NCBI GenBank assembly: GCA_022841915.1
Contig: JALHQN010000001.1
Location: 806,001-870,000 of the forward strand
Length of the DNA stretch: 64,000 nt
Reading direction: 5' to 3'
DNA from: Burkholderiales bacterium
GTDB lineage: Bacteria > Pseudomonadota > Gammaproteobacteria > Burkholderiales > WYBJ01
Shown here: piece by piece, positions 57,936-64,000 of the stretch
How positions within the stretch are numbered: position 1 is the stretch's first letter
Layout of the letters: each line of letters begins with the position of its first letter
The notes under the pieces: generated by a model
Databases searched by the model: none
What the model was told of the DNA's origin: nothing
What the model saw: the letters and a program-made list of their open reading frames with translations, nothing else
Made by a program: the position numbers and the translations under genes

Positions 57936-58071
57936 ATTCGCCCGAGCCTGCCTGAGGCCGGGCGGGCGGCCGCAGACAAGCGAACCCGGCGGTCGGTAAT
58001 GGGATCATGGTTATGTACGGCAGAGAAAGAACTGACGATACCGGCTGCCCGCCGGCGACGCGGGCGCCAAG

Positions 58072-58689
58072 ATGACTGCGATCGCGCGACATCCCGAAGC
58101 GAAGATCATACGCGTGCAGCTGCGGCAGAACCTCGCGCTGCAGCAGCTCACCGCATCGCAGTGGGACGAACTCGAGCCGCTGCTCGAGATCGCCGAGTAC
58201 CCGAAGGGGGAAAGGCTCGAACACCAGGGCGACTGGTCGATGGAGCAATACTTCATTCTGGATGGCATCCTCAAGCGGGTGGTCTCGAATGCGGAAGGGC
58301 GCGAAATGATTCTACGTTTCGCGGCCGAATCGGACATCGATACGAGCTACGCCGCCTGGCGGCTGAAAACCTCGATCCCTTACTCGATCCGCGCGGTGAC
58401 TCGTGTGCGTGCCGCCAAGCTCTCCATGGAGGACTGGGTCGCCTTCATGGAGCGGCATCCGGCAGTGAAATCCGCATTCGAGTTTCAGGTGATGAAGCTC
58501 ATGAGCGAAGTGATGGCACACGTCATTACTTTGCATCTCCTGGATGCGCCCGGCCGCGTGCAGCGGTTCCTGCGCAAACAAGCGCAGCTGGGCGAGCGGC
58601 TGCCGAAAAAGGAGCTGGCCTCCTACCTCAACCTGTCCCCCGAGACGCTGAGCCGACTGAAAAAGCGCGGGAAGATCACGGTGCCTTAG
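58072..58689 (+). CDS. Crp/Fnr-family transcriptional regulator
   Basis: 205 residues. N-terminal cyclic-nucleotide-like beta-roll (about 20-125), long dimer helix (about 135-165), then a C-terminal HTH (KELASYLNLSPETLSRLKKRG) whose recognition helix keeps the glutamate, serine and arginine of the FNR type. There is no cysteine anywhere in the protein, so it is not an Fe-S FNR; the effector is unknown. The gene is divergent from oxc, with a matching palindrome between. Its 3' end overlaps the TctA gene by 14 bp on the opposite strand. Confidence 0.88.
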   Translation: MTAIARHPEAKIIRVQLRQNLALQQLTASQWDELEPLLEIAEYPKGERLEHQGDWSMEQYFILDGILKRVVSNAEGREMILRFAAESDIDTSYAAWRLKTSIPYSIRAVTRVRAAKLSMEDWVAFMERHPAVKSAFEFQVMKLMSEVMAHVITLHLLDAPGRVQRFLRKQAQLGERLPKKELASYLNLSPETLSRLKKRGKITVP

Positions 58690-60178
58690 CCGCCTCCCGC
58701 GCCCTCATGACTTTGGCGACGAGCGGCCACAACAGCATGGTCAATGCGAGCGCGGTCAGCGCCGCGGAAAGACCACTGGAGAAGAATACGAGCGGACTAC
58801 CTTGGGACAGGACCATCGACTCGCGAAACGATGCCTCCACGCGGTCGCCGAGGATCAGCGCGAGAACCAGCGGCGTCAAGGGATAGTCGAGTTTCTTGAG
58901 CACGTAGCCGACGATGCCGAAGCCGAGCATCAGCCAGACGTCGAAGATTTCGTGGCGAACGGTGTAGGCACCGATCGCGCAGGCGACAACCACGACAGGC
59001 GCGAAGACCGCAAAAGGCACACGCAGCAACTTCGCGAACAGCGGAAGGCAAGTCAGCGCGAGCATGAATGCCGCGAGATTGCCCAGATACGCGCTGGCGA
59101 CCAGCCCCCATACGAGATCCTTCTGCTCGACGAAGATGAGTGGCCCCGGCTGCACGCCCCACAGCAGCAGGCCGCCCACCAGAATCGCCGTTGCAGTGGT
59201 GGTCGGCACACCCAAGGCGAGCACGGGCAGCAGCGCGCTCGCACCGGCCGCATGGACCGCGGTCTCCGGGGCGACCACGCCTTCCATTTGCCCGCTGCCG
59301 AATTTCTTGCCCTCGACCGACAAGCGCTGCGCGATGGCATAGCTCATGTACGACGCTGCAGTGACTCCCCCAGGCACGATTCCCAAGGCGCAACCGAGCA
59401 AACCTCCCCGCAGGGAAGTCGCCCAGTAACGCGGCCACTCGGCCCAGGTCTGCAATACGATGCGGGGGGTCATCCGCGCCCGCTTGCTGCGAAGCGCCGG
59501 CCTCTCGCCCATCGCCCACAGCACGCCGCCGATTCCGAACAAGCCCATCGCCACCACCAGGAAGTCGAAGCCCCGCGCCATAGTCGCTAATCCGAAAGTC
59601 ATGCGCAGTTGCCCCGTAGCCGCATCGCCTCCGACCACCGCCAGGGCAAAACCGAGCATCATCGAGGCGATCGCCTTGCTAGGTGAACCCTGGCCCAGAC
59701 CGACGAATCCGCAAAACACGAGCAGATAGACCGCGAAGAACTCGGGCGGTCCGAAGCCCGCAGCGAAACTCGCGAACGCGGGTCCCAGCAAGGTCAGCAG
59801 GATGGCTGCGAACGACGCCCCGGCGAACGATGCAGTGAACGCGGCCGCCAGGGCTTTCGCACCCAAACCTTGCTGAGCCAATGGATGGCCGTCGAAGGTG
59901 GTCGCCACCGACCATGGCTCGCGCGGCGCATTGCGCAATATCGCCGCGATGGCCCCAGCAAAAAGGGCGCCCCAATAGACGCACGAGATCAGGATGACGG
60001 CCGACGCGGGCGGCAGCGAGATCGTGAGCGGCAGCGCAATCGCCATTGCGCTGGCGCCGCCGAGCCCGGGCAGCACGCCGATCACCAGACCGAGCAGGAT
60101 GCCGGTGAACATCAGCAGCAAGTGCGTGAGGGACAGCACCGCGGAAAAACCGTGCAGCAAGGCGCTCGGTTCACCCAC
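58676..60178 (-). CDS. tctA: TctA-family carboxylate transporter large membrane subunit
   Basis: 500-residue tripartite tricarboxylate transporter permease with about twelve membrane segments. GLVIGVLPGLGGASAMAIALPLTISL near the N-terminus and the conserved AKDLVWGLVASAYLGNLAAF-type region identify the family. It pairs with the small subunit and the Bug binding protein upstream on the same strand. Substrates of this family range over citrate and other carboxylates; oxalate is possible here from the neighbouring oxc operon. Confidence 0.88.
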   Translation of the reverse strand: MGEPSALLHGFSAVLSLTHLLLMFTGILLGLVIGVLPGLGGASAMAIALPLTISLPPASAVILISCVYWGALFAGAIAAILRNAPREPWSVATTFDGHPLAQQGLGAKALAAAFTASFAGASFAAILLTLLGPAFASFAAGFGPPEFFAVYLLVFCGFVGLGQGSPSKAIASMMLGFALAVVGGDAATGQLRMTFGLATMARGFDFLVVAMGLFGIGGVLWAMGERPALRSKRARMTPRIVLQTWAEWPRYWATSLRGGLLGCALGIVPGGVTAASYMSYAIAQRLSVEGKKFGSGQMEGVVAPETAVHAAGASALLPVLALGVPTTTATAILVGGLLLWGVQPGPLIFVEQKDLVWGLVASAYLGNLAAFMLALTCLPLFAKLLRVPFAVFAPVVVVACAIGAYTVRHEIFDVWLMLGFGIVGYVLKKLDYPLTPLVLALILGDRVEASFRESMVLSQGSPLVFFSSGLSAALTALALTMLLWPLVAKVMRAREAAKAP

Positions 60179-60250
60179 GTCCGGTCGCCTGCGCGCGGCG
60201 CGCTCCCGGCCCTCGACATCCTTGCATACCGCCGCACGGTCGAAGACGCA

Positions 60251-60760
60251 TCAGTAGCCCAAGAAGCCGAGCGGATTCCAAAGGCCTTGGTAGAGCGGCA
60301 CCGCCAATCCGACTTCGAACAACAGGAAGATCGCCGCCATAACAGCGCTGCCGATGCCGATCGACGCCGCCCTCCCGCGGCGCCCCAGCCCGTGCAGGCA
60401 CACCGCGAAATAGATCGCCGATGCGACGTAGAAGCCGATCAGCTCGATGACGCACACATAGACGATCGAGGCGACCAAGACCCGGAGCACACGGCGGCCA
60501 CCTGCTGTGCTCGTCAAGCGCTTCGGGCCGGATACTTCGTCGGCTCGAGCACGTAGCAGCCGCAACCCGGCGCACAAACAAAGAATGGAACCGATGTAGA
60601 AGGGAAAATAACCCGCCGGTGGACCGTCGCTCGTCCAGGCCGCACCCAGCCTCAGACTGTCGAAGACCGCCAAAGCCCCGATGCAGAACAGTCCGAGTGC
60701 CGTGGCGATTTCCACTCGTCGCGTCGAAATGCCGCGCGAGGCATCGGGGCTGCCGCTCAA
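60251..60760 (-). CDS. tctB: TctB-family transporter small membrane subunit
   Basis: 169 residues with four membrane segments: ALGLFCIGALAVFDSLRLG, GYFPFYIGSILCLCAGLRLL, VLVASIVYVCVIELIGFYV and GIGSAVMAAIFLLFEVGLAVPLY, the TctB pattern ending LYQGLWNPLGFLGY. 72 bp separate it from tctA, and it overlaps no other plausible gene. Small subunit of the tripartite carboxylate carrier. Confidence 0.85.
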   Translation of the reverse strand: MSGSPDASRGISTRRVEIATALGLFCIGALAVFDSLRLGAAWTSDGPPAGYFPFYIGSILCLCAGLRLLRARADEVSGPKRLTSTAGGRRVLRVLVASIVYVCVIELIGFYVASAIYFAVCLHGLGRRGRAASIGIGSAVMAAIFLLFEVGLAVPLYQGLWNPLGFLGY

Positions 60761-60823
60761 GGCGCGTCATCTCCGTATCGTTGCATCGATCCAGTCAAAG
60801 TGGCCACGGGGCGCGACAGTGCG

Positions 60824-61852
60824 CTATTTGCGGCCGGCACCCTTGTTCGCCAGAAAGCCCGCATCCTTCATCAGGCCGATGTGATTGATCTCCGCCTGTT
60901 CGATCCACCGCCGATACGGCTCACCGCTCAGGAAAACGGGATTGAATGCCCCATCGACCATGAATTTCTTCCACTCGGGCGTTTCCCGCACCTTGCGAAA
61001 GATCTCGACATAATAGTCGACAGTTGCCGGCTGTACACCCGGTGCAGCGAAGATGCCTCTGAGCATGACATAGTCGACGGGTATGCCGGCTTCCTTGCAC
61101 AAGGGGACGTCGGCCCACGATTTTCCGGCGGCGATCTGCTGCGTGTAGGGCATGCGCTGCGAATCGAATACGCATAGCGGACGCAATTTGCCGGCGCGCC
61201 ACTGCGCCACGGCCTCGATGGGATTGTTTACCGAAGAATCGATGTGCTTGCCGACGAGTTGCACCGCTACCTCACCACCGCCCTTGAACGGGACGTAGGT
61301 GAACTTGGCGCCGGTGGCCTTCTCCAGCGCAGCGGTAATGATATGGTCTTCCTGCTTCGCCCCCGTGCCCCCCATCTTGAACCGGTTCGGCCCGGCGGCC
61401 CTCACCGCGGTCAGGTAATCGCCGGCCGTCTGATGCCTGGAGTCGGCATGGACCCACAGGACGAATTGATCAAGTCCGAGCATCGCCACCGGCGTGAGAT
61501 CCGTCCAACTGAAGGGCACCCCGGTAGCGAGCGGTGTGGTAAAGAGATTCGACAGCGATATGACGAGCTTGTGAGGGTCCGACTTCGCATCCTTGATCGC
61601 CAGGAACCCTTCGGCACCGGCGCCGCCCGACCTGTTGACCACGACCAAAGTCTGCTTCATGAACCCATGCTTGTGCACCAACTCCTGGAGCAGCCGCGCC
61701 ATCTGATCCGCTCCGCCACCGGTTCCCGCGGGCACGATGAGTTCGACCGGTTTGGCGGGCTCCCAGGCGAGCGCGCCCGACACGGGCGCCATTGCGCCGA
61801 GCCAAACCAAGGCAACGACCGACAGCAGAGACAGGCATCCGGACTGATGCAT
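60824..61852 (-). CDS. tctC: TctC/Bug-family periplasmic substrate-binding protein
   Basis: 342 residues from ATG 61852. Signal peptide MHQSGCLSLLSVVALVWLGA with cleavage near SGALA; then VELIVPAGTGGGADQMARLL, the Bug ligand-loop motif, and the second loop KMGGTGAKQEDHIITAALE. The frame is open to 62134, but that part lacks a signal or homology. Binds a carboxylate-type ligand and delivers it to TctAB. Order tctC-tctB-tctA is normal for the family. Confidence 0.9.
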   Translation of the reverse strand: MHQSGCLSLLSVVALVWLGAMAPVSGALAWEPAKPVELIVPAGTGGGADQMARLLQELVHKHGFMKQTLVVVNRSGGAGAEGFLAIKDAKSDPHKLVISLSNLFTTPLATGVPFSWTDLTPVAMLGLDQFVLWVHADSRHQTAGDYLTAVRAAGPNRFKMGGTGAKQEDHIITAALEKATGAKFTYVPFKGGGEVAVQLVGKHIDSSVNNPIEAVAQWRAGKLRPLCVFDSQRMPYTQQIAAGKSWADVPLCKEAGIPVDYVMLRGIFAAPGVQPATVDYYVEIFRKVRETPEWKKFMVDGAFNPVFLSGEPYRRWIEQAEINHIGLMKDAGFLANKGAGRK

Positions 61853-62174
61853 CGTTTCCTCCTCGCTCACGCAGCGGGTTTCAGAGGGTGATCGCGGGAC
61901 GGCGAAGCCAGCCCAGCACCCCGGCGCCAGTATGGCCACACGCACCCTCGACAAGCAAGGGCGACAGCCAGGTTCCCGACCGGGATGGACATCGATGCCT
62001 GGGAAGTGCGGCCATCCACGAACGAGCGGGAGTCCGCAAGCGTCCTGAGCAGCAGCGCGGTCGAGAAGAACTCCCGGCCTCGCTACGAAGCGGCAGACTG
62101 CACCGGACCGAAAGATGACCGCTGCTCGATCCACCCATGCACTGGATGGATCGCCTGGCCCGAACAGCGAACGT
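61853..62174. other. Intergenic region upstream of tctC
   Basis: 322 bp, no credible gene. It contains the tctC promoter and the 3' flank of the universal stress gene. No clear copy of the oxc palindrome was found here. Confidence 0.5.
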
Positions 62175-62603
62175 CTACTTGATCAGCGTGACGGGAATGT
62201 TGACCAGGTGAATGACCTTGGAGGCCACCGAGCCCAGCAACAAGTTCGAGACGGCGCCCATGCCTCGGGTGCCCATGATGATCTCGGAGATCTGCTGCTC
62301 GTTGCAGAAGCGGGAGATCACGTCGGCCGGGTCGCCCACGCTGATATGGTGACGGTAGGCAACACCGGCTGCATCCAGGCGCTGGCGGGCAATCTTCAAA
62401 GTCTCGTCGCCCTCTTCCCGGTAGAAGCGATTCAACGTCTCTTGGCCGACAGCCGCGGCCACGTTGGCGTAAGGAACAGGCGGATGCACCGTGATGATGT
62501 GGAGCTCGGGCACAGGCTGCGTGCGCTTGACCAAATCGATCACGAAGTCGACCGCCCGAAGGCAACTTTCCGATCCGTCGACCGGCAACAGAAGCTTAGA
62601 CAT
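62175..62603 (-). CDS. Universal stress protein (UspA family)
   Basis: 142 residues, the usual length. MSKLLLPVDGSESCLRAVDFVIDL at the N-terminus and the ATP-binding GTRGMGAVSNLLLGSVASKVIHL at the C-terminus are complete, so it is the nucleotide-binding type. Cytoplasmic; role in stress survival. Between tctC and the TerC gene on the same strand. Confidence 0.92.
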   Translation of the reverse strand: MSKLLLPVDGSESCLRAVDFVIDLVKRTQPVPELHIITVHPPVPYANVAAAVGQETLNRFYREEGDETLKIARQRLDAAGVAYRHHISVGDPADVISRFCNEQQISEIIMGTRGMGAVSNLLLGSVASKVIHLVNIPVTLIK

Positions 62604-62644
62604 AGCGTTCTCGCGAAGATGAATGGGCTAAAGGCAAAACCAGG

Positions 62645-63376
62645 CTAGGTCTTCTTCTCGTCCGTGGCAAGATCGATGACGCCCTGCTCGGCTTGGGCAC
62701 GAGCGACCCGTCGGCTGATGATCTTGCCGATGGCCATCACGCCGATTGCGCAAGCGAACGCAGCGACACGGTAGTCACGAATCCATGCCATGTTCACATC
62801 GATCCAATCCTTGAGCGCGACATCGCGCACGAACATGTCCCCGGCAATGTAACCAAGCAAACCACCGCCGAACAGAATAATCACCGGATAGCGTTCCATC
62901 AATTTGAGCACGATCGTGCTGCACCATACGATGATGGGGATGGACACCAGCAGACCGAAGACAATCAGCCCCACGCTGTCCTTCGCCGCCGCCGCCACCG
63001 CGATCACGTTGTCCAGACTCATTACGAAGTCTGCCACGATGATCGTCTTGATGGCCCCCGTGAGCGAAGTGCTCGCATCGATGTTGTGTTCCTCGCTGTC
63101 TTGGGGCATGACGAGCTTGATACCGATCCACAACAGCAAAATCGCACCGATGATCTTCAAGTAAGGAATGGCCAGGAGCGTCACGGCAAAGACCGTAAGG
63201 CCGACCCGCAGAGCGATGGCGCCGAAGACGCCCCAGAAGATACCGAGCTTGCGCTGCTTCTCCGGCAGGTTGCGGCACGCAAGCGCTATGACGACAGCGT
63301 TGTCGCCGCCGAGCAGAATATCGATCGCAATGATTTGCAACACCGCGATCCAAAACTCCGGTGATCCGAACTCCAC
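62645..63376 (-). CDS. TerC/YjbE-family membrane protein
   Basis: 243 residues with seven membrane segments and the family motifs AIDILLGGDNAVVIALA and VADFVMSLDNVIAVAAAA, whose aspartates and asparagines are thought to bind metal. TerC-family proteins are linked to manganese or calcium export and to supplying metal to secreted enzymes; the short YjbE type lacks extra domains. I saw no yybP-ykoY riboswitch in its 125-bp upstream spacer. Possibly read together with the fhs gene to the right. Confidence 0.9.
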   Translation of the reverse strand: MEFGSPEFWIAVLQIIAIDILLGGDNAVVIALACRNLPEKQRKLGIFWGVFGAIALRVGLTVFAVTLLAIPYLKIIGAILLLWIGIKLVMPQDSEEHNIDASTSLTGAIKTIIVADFVMSLDNVIAVAAAAKDSVGLIVFGLLVSIPIIVWCSTIVLKLMERYPVIILFGGGLLGYIAGDMFVRDVALKDWIDVNMAWIRDYRVAAFACAIGVMAIGKIISRRVARAQAEQGVIDLATDEKKT

Positions 63377-63501
63377 GATTTTTCTCCCTCCCAGGACGAG
63401 CTGCAGACCGAACGGTAGCAGCCTCTGGATAAACTAAGTATGTCTGCGAATATACACGCCGCTTTCGCCGCAGTACAGATCCAGGCTAGCGATCGTCGAG
63501 A

Positions 63502-64000
63502 CTAGAACAGACCCACGACCTTGCCGTTTTCGTCGACATCGATCTTCTCCGCCGACGGCACCTTGGGCAATCCGGGCATGGTCATCATGTCGCCGCAGAT
63601 CATGACAATGAACTCTGCGCCGGCAGCGAGCCGGACTTCACGCACATTGACCACGTGCCCGCTCGGCGCGCCTCGCAGACTCGGATCGGTCGAGAACGAC
63701 GACTGCGTCTTGGCGACGCAGACCGGATAGTGGCCGTAGCCCGATTCCTGCAGTTCCTTGATGCGATTGCGAACCTTCGTGTCGGCGGTGATCTCGGCCG
63801 CGCCATAGACTTTGGTCGCGATCTTGCTCATCTTGTCCCACAAGGTATCACTGTCTTCGTACACGAACGTGGGGTTGGATTTCTCCTCGCACAGCTCCAC
63901 CACCGTGCGCGCGAGATCGGCGGCGCCTTTGCCGCCCTCGGCCCAATGATTGGCAACCACCACCTTGACGCCGAGCTTGCCCAACCGATCGGTGAGCAAG
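63502..64000 (-). CDS. fhs: Formate--tetrahydrofolate ligase, C-terminal part
   Basis: The last 165 residues of an ATP-dependent enzyme that makes 10-formyl-THF from formate. The fragment runs from the window edge to its stop at 63502. [62 protein letters not shown] and [20 protein letters not shown] are characteristic of Fhs. The N-terminal P-loop part is outside the window. It connects the formate released by oxalate catabolism to the folate pool. Confidence 0.95.
   Translation of the reverse strand, partial: LLTDRLGKLGVKVVVANHWAEGGKGAADLARTVVELCEEKSNPTFVYEDSDTLWDKMSKIATKVYGAAEITADTKVRNRIKELQESGYGHYPVCVAKTQSSFSTDPSLRGAPSGHVVNVREVRLAAGAEFIVMICGDMMTMPGLPKVPSAEKIDVDENGKVVGLF

Larger units (their letters stand above)
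57751..58071. other. Divergent control region between oxc and the Crp/Fnr regulator
   Basis: 321 bp without a gene. It contains a perfect palindrome (57920-57935) and a -10-like element for oxc (57892-57897). I see no strong promoter for the regulator itself. Confidence 0.7.

Noticed and set aside
63377-63501. yybP-ykoY manganese riboswitch upstream of the TerC-family gene
   Set aside because: TerC-family genes often carry one, but the 125-bp spacer shows no conserved core or paired stems that I can recognise.

Overview
The window is chromosomal DNA from a GC-rich betaproteobacterium. I cannot name the genus. The evidence is gene order typical of Burkholderiales, Nitrosomonadales and Rhodocyclales: ilvB-ilvN-ilvC-psd-pssA-leuA; a sigma factor with DUF3619, DUF3106 and RDD genes; lptF/lptG divergent from pepA-holC-valS; and a Bug/TctABC carrier. 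No rRNA, tRNA, CRISPR array, insertion sequence or phage gene was seen. Genes are tightly packed.

Layout. 1-2.05 kb (minus): a rubrerythrin cut by the window edge, with a PerR-like operator, then rppH and a spermidine-synthase-like methyltransferase-fold gene. 2.1-9.4 kb: proS, a lytic transglycosylase, a YihY/BrkB membrane protein, wrbA, a HugZ-like protein, two small membrane proteins, then leuA. 9.6-14.6 kb (minus): branched-chain amino acid and phosphatidylethanolamine synthesis (ilvBNC, psd, pssA, with leuA). 14.7-16.7 kb (plus): ECF-type sigma factor and companions. 16.7-26.3 kb: lptFG, pepA, holC, valS (with an in-frame 253-codon upstream extension), an MFS exporter and tusA. 26.4-30.8 kb: a protein kinase carrying a cyclic-nucleotide-binding domain, a BepA-type protease, moaC and a lone soxYZ pair.

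30.9-40.6 kb is the most distinctive accessory region. Four paralogous TPR/GT9-like glycosyltransferase proteins surround two tandem type IV pilin genes, a DxD glycosyltransferase and a methyltransferase. The longer-leader pilin has a good sigma-54 promoter. A pilin or surface-glycan modification locus is a reasonable hypothesis, but it is inference.

41.6-53.4 kb (minus) is a signalling block: GAF/HD-GYP protein, GAF-fused PilB/GspE-type ATPase, class II cAMP-phosphodiesterase-like hydrolase, CHASE2 adenylate cyclase, double-FHA protein, PP2C phosphatase and CHASE2 protein kinase. Together with the distant cNMP-binding kinase this suggests linked cAMP, c-di-GMP and Ser/Thr phosphorylation circuits.

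53.7-64 kb holds oxalate/C1 metabolism: oxc, frc and a stand-alone 10-formyl-THF hydrolase/formyltransferase-type protein in one run ending at a strong terminator; a divergent Crp/Fnr regulator with a perfect 16-bp palindrome placed about 42 bp upstream of a predicted oxc transcription start; a TctABC carrier (plausibly for oxalate or another carboxylate); a universal stress protein; a TerC-family protein; and the 3' part of fhs (formate-THF ligase) at the right edge.
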